Assembly (NCBI GenBank): GCA_934502905.1
Contig: CAKSVK010000002.1
Location: forward strand, 1-64,000
Direction of reading: 5' to 3'
From: an uncultured Chitinophagaceae bacterium
Lineage (GTDB): Bacteria; Bacteroidota; Bacteroidia; Chitinophagales; Chitinophagaceae
DNA length: 64,000 bases
In this document: positions 26,623 to 35,754 of the stretch, in pieces
Position numbering within the stretch: the stretch's first letter is position 1
How the letters are laid out: every line of letters begins with the position of its first letter
Translations under genes and position numbers: made by a program
Notes under the pieces: model-generated
Told to the model about the DNA's origin: nothing
Database searches by the model: none
Seen by the model: the letters and a program-made list of their open reading frames with translations, nothing else

Positions 26623-27540
26623 TTATAAACTTTCAAGGAAGCGTGCCATTTTTTGCCTGCCGGTCTCATCCGGGATCCTGCCATGCCCGGCCATCATATT
26701 GTCGGCAGCATGCCTGGGATTGGAGGTACCCGGTATGACACAATTAACAGCCGGGTGGGATATAATATATTTCAGAAAATACTGTGCCCAACTGCCGATA
26801 TCATATTCTTTCGCCCATTCCGGCAACTGCCTGCCCTTCACCATTTCAAAAAGCCTTCCTTTCTCCAGGGGTTCGTTTATGATTACGGCTACACCTTTGT
26901 TTTTGGCCGCCGGTAGGATACTTTTTTCTGCGTCTCGGGTAAGGATGGAGTAATTGAGCTGAACGAAATCTATGGGGTGTTTTTCAAATATTTTTTGCAG
27001 GGAAGCATGCATGCCTGTAGTATAATGCGTGATGCCGATGTAACGGATTTTTCCTTCCTTTTTCCATGCGGTGAGTGTGGCAAGCTGTGTTTCCCAATCA
27101 GAAAGGTTATGGATCTGCATCAGGTCCATTTGTTTTCTCTGCATCTTTTTCAGCGAAGCTTCCATCTGCCGGATGCCCTGTTCCCTGCCGCTGGTCCATA
27201 CCTTGGTGGCATAGAAAAACTCATCCGGTGCCGGCAGCTTTTGGGTGAGCTCGCCGATCACTTCTTCCGCGTTGCCATACATAGGGGAACTATCAATCAT
27301 TTTACCACCGCCTGCGATCACCTGCTGCAGCACTTCAGTTAAAACCTGCTTTTCCTTATGATTGTTTCCAACGTCAAACTGCAACCAGGATCCGATACCA
27401 ACAACCGGTAGCAACTCCCCGGAAGAAGGAATGGGTCTTTTCAGCATTTTTGAAGGCGCTTCAAACGCAGTCAACCCCATCATGCCGAGCCCGGATGCGG
27501 TCAATAGCTGTATCGCCTGTTTTCTGTTGATCTTATTCAT
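26623..27540 (-). CDS. Aldo/keto reductase with N-terminal export-like signal
   Basis: 305 residues from the ATG at 27540 (MNKINRKQAIQLL). The frame extends further upstream but that part is low-complexity and unlikely to be translated. An N-terminal hydrophobic segment with the NRKQAIQLLTASGLGMMGL pattern resembles a signal. The (beta/alpha)8 catalytic residues appear as D and Y of MIDSSPMYG, K of YATKVWTSG and H of MQIHNLSDW. It is an NADPH-dependent oxidoreductase by family; if exported, the cofactor supply is a puzzle. The stop lies in front of the ICMT-like gene on the same strand. Confidence 0.85.
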   Translation of the reverse strand: MNKINRKQAIQLLTASGLGMMGLTAFEAPSKMLKRPIPSSGELLPVVGIGSWLQFDVGNNHKEKQVLTEVLQQVIAGGGKMIDSSPMYGNAEEVIGELTQKLPAPDEFFYATKVWTSGREQGIRQMEASLKKMQRKQMDLMQIHNLSDWETQLATLTAWKKEGKIRYIGITHYTTGMHASLQKIFEKHPIDFVQLNYSILTRDAEKSILPAAKNKGVAVIINEPLEKGRLFEMVKGRQLPEWAKEYDIGSWAQYFLKYIISHPAVNCVIPGTSNPRHAADNMMAGHGRIPDETGRQKMARFLESL

Positions 27541-27735
27541 CCTGCCTAAAGATACAAAAACAGCCGGAGCCTTTGCAAACAAAGAGGCAGCCTTACATAC
27601 AACCTTGTTCCGGCTTCTAAACAAATTTGAACTAAAAGCATAAAAGTTGTGCCCGGTAATCATTTCCGTGTTCGCCGGGGCGGATGATTTATCCCTGGAA
27701 TATGTTTGGGTTTGAAGCCGGTAGGCATGCGGTAA

Positions 27736-28581
27736 TCAATCTTTCAGATCGGCGTAGCTGATCAGCCGGATATGTTTGCTTTTGATCAGTTTTTTGACGT
27801 CCGGATCAGTAAGCACATCGGTTACGCCCTGCCGGTCTTCCGCCACATCTTCATAACCGATATGATGAATGGCACGCATTTCGGCATCGTCAAATGCGGG
27901 ATGATCCACAAACATATAGGTTTTACCTTTCTCCAGCGACTCCAGCATCGCGATAAAACTTTTCTTCTTTTCGGTGCTTGTCCGTTTGGGACCCTTATAG
28001 CTGGTTTGCTCCACGTTGTGTTTATTCATATCTGTATGAATGCCGTATTCTTTTGCCAGTTTCTCTGTCAGCGCTTTTACCTGATCATCCAGGTGGGTAC
28101 ATCCCATATGCCCGGATACATGGGTGATCCGCGGGATCTTTTTCAATGCCAGCTCTATCTGCGCCCTGAATTCTTTTTCTATGTCTTCCAGTGTCCATTT
28201 ATGATCTTTGATGGCCTGACCTGGATAGTTTTTATTGGGCCATACCATCGGATAGAAATAACCATCGGCATCTTTCAGGGACGGACAGTCGCTGACGGGC
28301 CTCCATTTTACATTGTCCCATTCACTGGTAATGGCGAGATGTATGCCCACATCCACTCCCGGATTTTCTGCCAGCAGTTTCACCGCTTCCGGAAACCAGG
28401 GGGCGGGCACAATTACTTCTATGGAAGTGGTTATACCTTCTTTATAGGTTTTGATCAATGCCAGGTTACCGCTATGCGAAAAACCCATATCATCTGAACG
28501 GATGATGAGCTTTGGTGGCTCCTGGGCGAAAGCCAATGAACAGCATAGTATTCCGGCAAAAAGAAAAAAAGTAAACTTCAT
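27736..28581 (-). CDS. YdjC/ChbG-family carbohydrate deacetylase, exported
   Basis: 281 residues from the ATG at 28581 (MKFTFFLFAG), which starts the signal peptide ending SLAFAQ (~20). The YdjC fold begins LIIRSDDMGFSHSGN with the metal-binding DD pair, followed by VDVGIHLAITSEWD with the conserved His and later ITHVSGHMGCTHLD. E. coli ChbG removes one acetyl group from chitooligosaccharides; the secreted Bacteroidota members probably act on other acetylated sugars. No partner gene is obvious. The neighbouring MutS2-like gene has the same strand but a 260-bp gap. Confidence 0.85.
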   Translation of the reverse strand: MKFTFFLFAGILCCSLAFAQEPPKLIIRSDDMGFSHSGNLALIKTYKEGITTSIEVIVPAPWFPEAVKLLAENPGVDVGIHLAITSEWDNVKWRPVSDCPSLKDADGYFYPMVWPNKNYPGQAIKDHKWTLEDIEKEFRAQIELALKKIPRITHVSGHMGCTHLDDQVKALTEKLAKEYGIHTDMNKHNVEQTSYKGPKRTSTEKKKSFIAMLESLEKGKTYMFVDHPAFDDAEMRAIHHIGYEDVAEDRQGVTDVLTDPDVKKLIKSKHIRLISYADLKD

Positions 28582-28842
28582 AACATTTATTTTCAACCAG
28601 TTAAAATATAGCATTTGACATCCGTGTTGTTAAAGATATTAAACTATAGCTTCAGAGCTAAGTGTTGGTCCGCAGGATATACCCGGCATGTTATCTTCTT
28701 CTGAATTGTGCTCAAATTAATCATCATAATCGCTCGCCTGGTCTTATATCCACCACCAGGTTGTCAGGGAGCTGGTGCCCTTTCCCGGTCGCTGGTATGA
28801 TACATATTAAAAATACCACGTGCCTGCCGAAACCGGTAATGG

Positions 28843-30972
28843 TTAATCCTGCTCTATAATGCGGTCCTGTACGGCCACCACATTTCCGATATCAACGGTT
28901 AAGGGGATGACGCCCAATTGAACGATCACCTTTTTATCCCTTATTTCTTTTACGACGCCTACCTGGTTATTCTGGAGCATCTTTACCTTCACACCAGGCT
29001 TTATCTCTTCCCCGGTCTCGATGTATTTTGCATCAAATTTCTTCTGGTGTTTCTCCTTTACCTGCTTTTCCTTTTGCTTGAACAACAAGGCATGCATTTG
29101 TTTCATCAGCCCGTTCTTGTTCTCCTGGTCTTCCGCACGCCGCCAGTCAAAGATGATCTGCTTCAGCTTCCGCTCCATATCTTTCAGGTAAGCGATCCGT
29201 TCTTCACTGATCTTATTCTGATGCTTCAAAAGCTCCACCTGTTGCTGGTGTTTCTCCCTGTTGATCAGCTGCTCCATTTCTTTTTTCAGCTTCTCATTTT
29301 CCCGCAGCAGGTTATTCAGCTCTTTTTCTTTTTTCTCCAGCTTATGCACATCCTGCTCCGCCCGGTTCAATAATTTATCCAGCTGGAAATGATTTTCATC
29401 CACCAGCTTTTTTGCCCTGTTGATCAGCTCCGGGCGTAAGCCGATCCTTTCTGCGATAGAAAAGGTATAAGAGCTTCCCGGTTTCCCGACGATCAGCTTA
29501 TACTGGGGCAACAGGTTCTTTTCGTCAAACGCCATGGCGCCATTGATGATGCCTGTGGTTTTGCCGGCCATGATCTTCAGGTTCAGGTAATGGGTCGTTA
29601 CCACGCCAAAGGCTCTTTTCTTTGCCAGCTCCTCCAGTATCACTTCGGCAAAAGCTCCTCCCAGGTGCGGGTCGCTGCCACCGCCCAGCTCATCAATGAA
29701 AAACAGGGTACGTCCATTGGCATTTTCAATAAAGTACTTCATGTTCTTCAGGTGCGAGCTGTAAGTGCTCAGGTCAAACTCCAGGCTCTGTGTATCGCCA
29801 ATATCGATCATCAGTTGCTTGAAAATGCCTAAAACTGAATCGGGGTGCACCGGTATCAGCAACCCCGACTGCAGCATCAGCTGCAGCAATCCAAGCGTTT
29901 TAAGCGTCACTGTTTTACCGCCCGCATTGGGTCCTGAAATAACCAGGATGCGGTTCTTTTCATGTAAATGTATGGAGACCGGGATGGTAGGTTTACTGGC
30001 TTTTTTATTGTATAAAAATAACAAGGGATGATAAGCCTGTATCAGGTTGATCTCCGCTGTATCCTGCACCACCGGGTAATTACCATCTACATCCAGCGCC
30101 AGCTTTGCTTTTGCCCGGATGAAATCGTATTCTCCCGTAATGGCATGGTATTCTCTCAGTAAGCGGGTGTAGGCAGACAGTCGTGCTGTGAGCTCCTTCA
30201 ATATGCGGTAAACTTCCCGTCCTTCTTCATGCTCCAGGTCAAATACATCGTTGTTCAGCTCAATGGTCTCCTCCGGTTCTACATATGCCGTTTTACGGGT
30301 ATCGCTTTCCCCCAGCAGTATACCCTTCACCTGTCGTTTGTATTCGGCAAAGATGGCCACCACGCGTCTTCCGTTCAGGAATCCCTCTTCTATATCTGCT
30401 ACATAACCGCTTTTGCTCCATTTGGAAACCACCCTGTCGAATACCCGGCGGAGCTCTGTTCTTTTACGGCTGAGGTTGATCCTTATTTCTGTTAATTCTT
30501 TTGAAGCGGAATCTTTGACATTGCCGGCATCATCAATTACTTCATCTATCAGTTGTATGATCAGCTTTTCGTAGTAGGAAGCTGCTATTACCTTGTAAAG
30601 GTAGGCATATGCCTGTTGACGCTCCTCGTTGAACCAGCCAAAGATACTTTTGGCACTCTCTGCCAGCTTACGGATCTCCACCAGCTGATCGCTGTTTAAC
30701 ACCGCTCCGGGTATGCCTAACAGTTGCAGTTCTTTGGACAGGTTAAAAACACTGTCGCCGGGGAAATGCATACCGTTTTGGATCACCATTTTGTATTCAT
30801 GGCTCTGGTGAAGCTCCGGTGCTATAAATTCCAGGCGGGTATGAATACGCAGGTTCCCCGCTTTTTCTTTGGCATAACTTCCCTGGCAATGGGCGACCAG
30901 CAATGCCTTTACTTTCTCAAATTCCAATTGTACCAACGCTGTTTCCGGGAAACACTTCATACTATATTCCAA
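28843..30972 (-). CDS. MutS2-like ATPase without Smr domain
   Basis: 709 residues. The core/lever region (1-310) is followed by an ABC-type ATPase with Walker A GPNAGGKTVTL (~345), Walker B TLFFIDELGGGSDP and the H-loop VVTTHYLNLK. A long coiled coil (~520-630) leads to a small KOW-like beta domain (KVKMLQNNQVGVVKEIRDKK). Standard MutS2 (~780 residues) ends in an Smr nuclease domain; this one stops before it. MutS2 proteins act in recombination control and rescue of collided ribosomes. Without Smr the protein may only clamp or split its target. The start at 30972 is ATG; a second Met lies at residue 5. Confidence 0.85.
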   Translation of the reverse strand: MEYSMKCFPETALVQLEFEKVKALLVAHCQGSYAKEKAGNLRIHTRLEFIAPELHQSHEYKMVIQNGMHFPGDSVFNLSKELQLLGIPGAVLNSDQLVEIRKLAESAKSIFGWFNEERQQAYAYLYKVIAASYYEKLIIQLIDEVIDDAGNVKDSASKELTEIRINLSRKRTELRRVFDRVVSKWSKSGYVADIEEGFLNGRRVVAIFAEYKRQVKGILLGESDTRKTAYVEPEETIELNNDVFDLEHEEGREVYRILKELTARLSAYTRLLREYHAITGEYDFIRAKAKLALDVDGNYPVVQDTAEINLIQAYHPLLFLYNKKASKPTIPVSIHLHEKNRILVISGPNAGGKTVTLKTLGLLQLMLQSGLLIPVHPDSVLGIFKQLMIDIGDTQSLEFDLSTYSSHLKNMKYFIENANGRTLFFIDELGGGSDPHLGGAFAEVILEELAKKRAFGVVTTHYLNLKIMAGKTTGIINGAMAFDEKNLLPQYKLIVGKPGSSYTFSIAERIGLRPELINRAKKLVDENHFQLDKLLNRAEQDVHKLEKKEKELNNLLRENEKLKKEMEQLINREKHQQQVELLKHQNKISEERIAYLKDMERKLKQIIFDWRRAEDQENKNGLMKQMHALLFKQKEKQVKEKHQKKFDAKYIETGEEIKPGVKVKMLQNNQVGVVKEIRDKKVIVQLGVIPLTVDIGNVVAVQDRIIEQD

Positions 30973-31155
30973 TATTTAAGCGCGGCAAAGGTAAACAGAT
31001 TTATAAAATCCGACTCCCGGCAGAAGTTAAAGCACACGGGAACAGGAATGCCCTGGATTTTAACAGGTTATCTATGCCTTACAGCAGGATGATATTTTTT
31101 TACTGCGCCGAATAACCGATATTTGAATATTCCTTCATCTTTAAAAAACCAGTCG

Positions 31156-31665
31156 ATGCGACCCATTCCAACATCTTATCCTCCGTTCGCAGATACTTAT
31201 ATTTCGCTTGTGCCGGAGGATGATATCAGGTTTGTCCTGCAGGATTCTATTGCTTCACTGGAACAGTTTCTCGACACTATTCCTGAAGAAAAGGCTGATT
31301 ACGCATATGCGGATGACAAATGGACCGTAAAGCAGGCATTGCAGCACACCATTGATACCGAACGTGTTTTTGCCTACCGGGCCATGTGCATTGCGCGGGG
31401 CGAATCGCAGCCATTGCCGGGTTTTGACCAGGAAATATATGCTTTAAATGTTGACGTCAGTTACCGTACGCTGGAAAGCCTGAAAGAGGAAATGTCATTG
31501 ATGCGGGTATCGACTGCTTTGCTGTTTGAATACCTGGGTGAAAAGGACCTGTTGCAGCAGGGAACCGCCAGCAATCATATCATTACCCCGCTGAGCCTGG
31601 GTTATATGATCGCCGGGCATTGGCGCCATCATGAAAAACTGTTCGTGGAACGATATGGGATATAA
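31156..31665 (+). CDS. DinB-family protein
   Basis: 169 residues from the ATG at 31156 (MRPIPTSYPPFADTY); an upstream TTG is less likely. The four-helix DinB fold is shown by KWTVKQALQHTIDTERVFAYR and IAGHWRHHEKLFVERY, with three conserved His residues (QHTID, GHWRHH) placed to bind a metal. Bacterial DinB-like proteins include thiol-dependent transferases such as bacillithiol transferases. The exact reaction cannot be told from sequence. It is divergent from the MutS2-like gene. Confidence 0.9.
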   Translation: MRPIPTSYPPFADTYISLVPEDDIRFVLQDSIASLEQFLDTIPEEKADYAYADDKWTVKQALQHTIDTERVFAYRAMCIARGESQPLPGFDQEIYALNVDVSYRTLESLKEEMSLMRVSTALLFEYLGEKDLLQQGTASNHIITPLSLGYMIAGHWRHHEKLFVERYGI

Positions 31666-31674
31666 CCTGTTTTC

Positions 31675-32472
31675 CTACTCGTATACCCGCACATAATCCA
31701 CCTGCATGGTTTGCGGGAAGATGTTGTCGTCAATGCCTTTCTGCCCGCCCCAGTCGCCCCCTACAGCGATATTCAGTAAAAGATGGAAACGCTGGTCAAA
31801 CGGCCACTCTCTGAATGTTTTCTGTTCGTTGGGATAAGAAAAGTACAGGTGGTCATCCATATAGATATTAATGGTATCCTTTGTCCATTCCAGGGCATAT
31901 ACGTGAAAAGCTTCCGAAACATTGTCAGCAAAAATACTTTTTCCTTTTTGTGTGCCGATGGTATGATTATAGGCAGCCGTATGCACGGTACCATAGATGG
32001 AGTCCGGTTCATAGCCCACATGCTCCATGATATCGATCTCACCGCTTTCCGGCCAGTCGCCATATTTCCAGTCAGTCGGCAGCATCCATATCGCCGGCCA
32101 TACGCCGGTGCCCTTCGGCAGCTTTGCTTTTACCTCGATCCGCCCGTATTTCCAGTCGCCTTTGTTTTTGCTGATGAGCCGTGCGGAGGTATAATCAGAG
32201 CCTTCGTAATGTTCTTTCACAGCAGTGATCGTTAACATTCCGTTTCCCACAGCAGCGTTATCCATGCGCTTTTCCGTATAGAACTGCTTTTCATTATTGC
32301 CCCATCCGTGTCCACCGACATCGTAGTCCCATTTTGTACTGTCCGGTAACCCGCTATAGTCAAATTCATCGCTCCAGACCAGCCTGCGTTCGTTTTCAAC
32401 CTTTGTTTCATTGCAGCTCGTCATGATTATGGCGCTACCTGCCATGCAAAAAAATGTTTTCAGCATTTTCAT
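31675..32472 (-). CDS. Glycoside hydrolase family 16 lipoprotein (beta-glucanase-like)
   Basis: 265 residues. The lipobox IMTSC-N (Cys20) puts it on the cell surface or in the periplasm. The jelly-roll GH16 domain covers ~30-264, with the catalytic motif ESGEIDIMEHVG (nucleophile and acid/base Glu), preceded by GVWPAIWMLPTDW. Family members cut laminarin, lichenan, agar or carrageenan; the EIDIMEHVG form is typical of beta-1,3(4)-glucanases. It is convergent with DinB and not followed by SusC/SusD genes. Confidence 0.92.
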   Translation of the reverse strand: MKMLKTFFCMAGSAIIMTSCNETKVENERRLVWSDEFDYSGLPDSTKWDYDVGGHGWGNNEKQFYTEKRMDNAAVGNGMLTITAVKEHYEGSDYTSARLISKNKGDWKYGRIEVKAKLPKGTGVWPAIWMLPTDWKYGDWPESGEIDIMEHVGYEPDSIYGTVHTAAYNHTIGTQKGKSIFADNVSEAFHVYALEWTKDTINIYMDDHLYFSYPNEQKTFREWPFDQRFHLLLNIAVGGDWGGQKGIDDNIFPQTMQVDYVRVYE

Positions 32473-32833
32473 TTGAATTTCGATTAAGGGAGGTCTAAGA
32501 TACTATTATAATTATAATCATTTATTTGCTGGTGGCTCGCAAATGGCACAGGTGCTCACAGGTATTGTTGTAGCATCTGTGTAGATCCGCATGATCGGTG
32601 AGCAACCCGTTACCCGCTGTTTCATGCAATACACGAAGCCCCTTGATTTCTTATCCTGAAGGCAGGAAGGATCTGCCTTAGGTGAATAACTCTCACAGAT
32701 GGTACAGATATTCGCAGATTTTGTGATAGTGTCTGTGCAGATCCGTGAGAACTCTCGTAAATTTCAAGATATCTGTATCCTCTGGCGAGAAAAGAGGTGA
32801 AATGTAATATATTAGCAGCTTAAGCGCTTGTAT
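32473..32833. repeat. Intergenic region with degenerate CAGAT-type dispersed repeats
   Basis: Contains ATCTGTGTAGATCCG (32576-32590), CACAGATGGTACAGATATTCG (near 32694-32714) and CTGTGCAGATCCGTGAGAAC (32733-32752). The last is nearly identical to 17139-17157 and similar in style to 47382-47459. It separates the GH16 gene from the DUF1080 gene and must also hold promoters for both. No coding sequence is seen. Confidence 0.5.
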
Positions 32834-34207
32834 ATGATGAATTATCTAAAATTTACTTTCTTAGCAGCAGTTTCCGTTGGCTTATTCAGTTGCTCCTCAA
32901 ACGAAAATAAAGGGGAAGCCTTGTTGTTCAATGGTAAAGATCTCACCGGCTGGAAGCAGATGGGCGGCGAAGCCGTATATACTGTGGAGGATGGTACAAT
33001 CGTGGGTACTACCGTATCCGGAACACCCAATAGCTTTCTGACAACTGAAAAAATGTATGGCGATTTTGTGCTGGAGCTGGAAGTAATGTTACCTGATACG
33101 GTTACCAATTCGGGTATACAGTTCCGTAGTAACTACAACCCCCAGGCAAATGATGGAAAGGGCAGGGTGCAGGGTTATCAATATGAGCTGGATCCTGCTG
33201 CCCGCGCATGGACAGGAGGGATATATGACGAGGGACGTCGTGGCTGGCTCTATCCGCTTGACCTGAACCCAACTGCACAAACAGCGTTTAAGCATGGAGA
33301 ATTTAACAAAGTGCGTATTGAGTGTATCGGCAATACCATCAAAACATGGCTGAATGACATACCAGCCAGCTTCCTGGTAGATACCGCGGATGCCACCGGG
33401 TTTATTGCGCTGCAGGTGCACAGTATCAGCGATCAGCAAACGCCTGGCACCAGGATCGTCTGGAAAAATATCAGTATCCAAACGGAGAATATACAACCCA
33501 CCCCGTTTCCGGCAGATATACATATTGTCAACAGGCTGGATAACCGGTTGACCGCCGAAGAGGAGAAGAATGGCTGGAAACTATTGTTTGATGGTAAGAC
33601 TAACAACGGATGGAAAAGCAGCAAGGGAGATGAGTTCCCGGCCAAAGGATGGGTGATTGAAAACGGAGAGATCTCTGTTGTGCCCAACATGGGTGTAAAA
33701 GAAAACAAAGGAGGGGATATCATCACCAAAGACACATACAGCGCATTTGATGTATCTTTTGATTTCCGGCTGACCAACACCGCTAACAGCGGCTTCAAAT
33801 ATTTTGTATATACGCCTGAAGGCACAGAGAGTGTAGTAGGGTTGGAATACCAGGTACTGGATGATGAAAACCATCCGGATGCCAAAAATGGCATTGCCGG
33901 CAACAGGACACTGGCATCTTTATACGATCTCATCCCTGCACAAAAGCCTAAGAGAGCTGTTAAGCCCGTTGGCGAGTGGAATACTGCAAGGATAATCGCG
34001 TACCCCGACAATAAGGTCGTTCATTTTCTGAATGGCGAAAAGGTGCTGTCGTTCGAAAGAGGCTCAGAAGCGTTCCGTAAGCTGGTAGCAGGCAGCAAAT
34101 TCAGGGATTTTAAAGGTTTCGGAGAAGTTACCGCCGGTCCGCTGATGATCCAGGATCACGACGATAAGGTATATTATAAAAATATCAGGATCCGGACGCT
34201 GAAATAA
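32834..34207 (+). CDS. Tandem DUF1080 (3-keto-disaccharide hydrolase) lipoprotein
   Basis: 457 residues from the ATG at 32834. The lipobox LFSC-S lies near residue 20. Two LamG-like DUF1080 domains follow one another. The first starts LLFNGKDLTGWKQMGG and runs to ~220; the second starts LLFDGKTNNGWKSSKGDEF and runs to the end. DUF1080 enzymes cleave 3-ketoglycosides, and single-domain forms are more common. The setting between GH16 and GH130 genes suggests a small glycan-processing group. Confidence 0.88.
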   Translation: MMNYLKFTFLAAVSVGLFSCSSNENKGEALLFNGKDLTGWKQMGGEAVYTVEDGTIVGTTVSGTPNSFLTTEKMYGDFVLELEVMLPDTVTNSGIQFRSNYNPQANDGKGRVQGYQYELDPAARAWTGGIYDEGRRGWLYPLDLNPTAQTAFKHGEFNKVRIECIGNTIKTWLNDIPASFLVDTADATGFIALQVHSISDQQTPGTRIVWKNISIQTENIQPTPFPADIHIVNRLDNRLTAEEEKNGWKLLFDGKTNNGWKSSKGDEFPAKGWVIENGEISVVPNMGVKENKGGDIITKDTYSAFDVSFDFRLTNTANSGFKYFVYTPEGTESVVGLEYQVLDDENHPDAKNGIAGNRTLASLYDLIPAQKPKRAVKPVGEWNTARIIAYPDNKVVHFLNGEKVLSFERGSEAFRKLVAGSKFRDFKGFGEVTAGPLMIQDHDDKVYYKNIRIRTLK

Positions 34208-34383
34208 CAGGCATACCAGTATGCTGTAACCGAAGTGATGGCAGATTATATGTTATTATCCGGGGTTGATGCGGGCGGGTGCATTTTACCTTCGGTGAAA
34301 AAGTTCAATTTTTCGCAGTGGGTGCGGGTCCGTCCGGCTGTAGGGTACACTACCGGTCGGTGGGACACCATGACCGGCAAGTG
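34208..34383. other. Flank of the hairpin repeat
   Basis: No gene. Contains the low-complexity run leading into the palindrome block, with CCGGTCGGTGGGACACCATG-like sequence near 34352-34373 that belongs to the same repeat type. The sequence is unlike its coding neighbours in base use. Confidence 0.4.
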
Positions 34384-34531
34384 AAGCCCGCAGGGCTTGA
34401 ATTTGAGTAGCCCCCAACGAAGTTGGGGAGTAACGTGTAGAAGTTTTTGTTGAACCCCATTCGGGGTTCAATGTAAATCCTGGATACCATCGGTTATACC
34501 GATGGCTATTCAAATTTAACCCCTTCGGGGT
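34384..34531. repeat. Array of five hairpins (REP/MITE-like element)
   Basis: Five perfect or near-perfect palindromes lie in 148 bp. They are AAGCCCGCAGGGCTT (34384-34398), CCCCAACGAAGTTGGGG (34412-34428), TGAACCCCATTCGGGGTTCA (34451-34470), CCATCGGTTATACCGATGG (34487-34505) and ACCCCTTCGGGGT (34519-34531). The arrangement resembles repetitive extragenic elements of Bacteroidota mobilised in trans by REP-associated transposases. No transposase is nearby. It lies in the gap between the DUF1080 and GH130 genes. Confidence 0.75.
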
Positions 34532-34635
34532 ATTTTACCGATTGTATCCCTAAAGTTGACAGTTACGGTGGGAACACCGCCCGGAAACTTGCGCAAAGCG
34601 AGGATTTGAAATATACATAATGTTAAATTATTTTC

Positions 34636-35754
34636 ATGAGAAAAATTTATATATCCCTGCTGTTTTGCCTGCTGGTTATATCAGCCGGCTTTACCCAGCA
34701 AAAAGTAGATTTGCCTTCCTGGGCCCTGGGACCTTTCATTCGTCCCATACCGGCGCAGCCACTGATCCAGCCGGATAGTGCACGAACCTTTAAAGATCCC
34801 ATGACCGGCAACACCGTTCACTGGATGAAAAATGCTGCTTTCAATCCCGCAGCCGTGGTAAAGGATGGAAAAATAATGGTGCTGTTCCGTGCGGAAGATT
34901 TTTCCGGCATCGACAAGATCGGGGCCCACACTTCGCGGATAGGATTGGCTGAAACAACCGATGGGCTGACTATGACGATCCGGCCGGAGCCGGTTTTTTA
35001 CCCCGGTCATGATGATCAGAAAAAATATGACTGGCCGGGCGGGTGTGAAGATCCTCGTGTAGCCGTTACAGAGGATGGCACTTATGTGATGCTCTACACT
35101 TCCTGGAACCATGAAACACCCCGTTTATGTGTTGCTACTTCCAGAGACCTGATCCAATGGACCAAACACGGGCCGGCATTCAAGTCTGCCTGGAACGGTC
35201 GCTTTAAAGATATCCCGGCTAAATCAGCTTCTATTGTGACCAGGCTGTCAGACAATAAGCAGGTTATAGAAAAAGTAAACGGGAAATACCTGATGTACTG
35301 GGGGGAGCATTTTGTAAACCCTGCCACTTCGGAAGACCTTGTCAACTGGACGCCCCTGCTGAACGAAAGCAATGAATTGCTACAATTGATTGCACCACGT
35401 AAGGGTTATTTCGACAGTGATCTCACAGAATGTGGCCCGCCGGCATTGATCACAGATCAGGGTATTGTATTACTTTATAACGGAAAGAATGCTGCCGGCA
35501 CAAAAGGGGATACGGACTATCCCGCCAACAGCTATTGCGCAGGGCAGGTGCTTTTTGATAAGAATGATCCCACCAAAGTGCTGAGCCGCCTGGACAAACC
35601 CTTTTTATACCCGACAGAGTCTTTTGAAAAAACAGGACAATATGCTGCCGGTACCGTCTTCATCGAAGGCATGGTTTTTTATAACAACAAGTGGTTCCTG
35701 TACTATGGGTGTGCAGATTCCAGGGTGGGTGTAGCGATCAGCGATAAGAAGTAG
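34636..35754 (+). CDS. Secreted GH130-family glycoside phosphorylase/hydrolase
   Basis: 372 residues with a signal peptide ending SAGFTQ (~21). The five-bladed propeller carries the GH130 signature WPGGCEDPRVAV with the catalytic Asp, and repeated AAVVKDGKIMVLFRAED and GIVLLYNGKN strands. GH130 enzymes act on beta-mannosides, by phosphorolysis or hydrolysis. Exported members are more likely hydrolases because phosphate-linked products need import. It follows the DUF1080 gene after the hairpin repeat. Confidence 0.9.
   Translation: MRKIYISLLFCLLVISAGFTQQKVDLPSWALGPFIRPIPAQPLIQPDSARTFKDPMTGNTVHWMKNAAFNPAAVVKDGKIMVLFRAEDFSGIDKIGAHTSRIGLAETTDGLTMTIRPEPVFYPGHDDQKKYDWPGGCEDPRVAVTEDGTYVMLYTSWNHETPRLCVATSRDLIQWTKHGPAFKSAWNGRFKDIPAKSASIVTRLSDNKQVIEKVNGKYLMYWGEHFVNPATSEDLVNWTPLLNESNELLQLIAPRKGYFDSDLTECGPPALITDQGIVLLYNGKNAAGTKGDTDYPANSYCAGQVLFDKNDPTKVLSRLDKPFLYPTESFEKTGQYAAGTVFIEGMVFYNNKWFLYYGCADSRVGVAISDKK

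Noticed and set aside
27541-27663. N-terminal extension of the aldo/keto reductase
   Set aside because: The extra 41 residues look random; the ATG at 27540 begins a plausible signal segment.
31675-35754. Polysaccharide utilisation locus
   Set aside because: GH16, DUF1080 and GH130 genes are close together, but there is no SusC/SusD pair, no regulator, and the strands differ. It is called a loose glycan group only.
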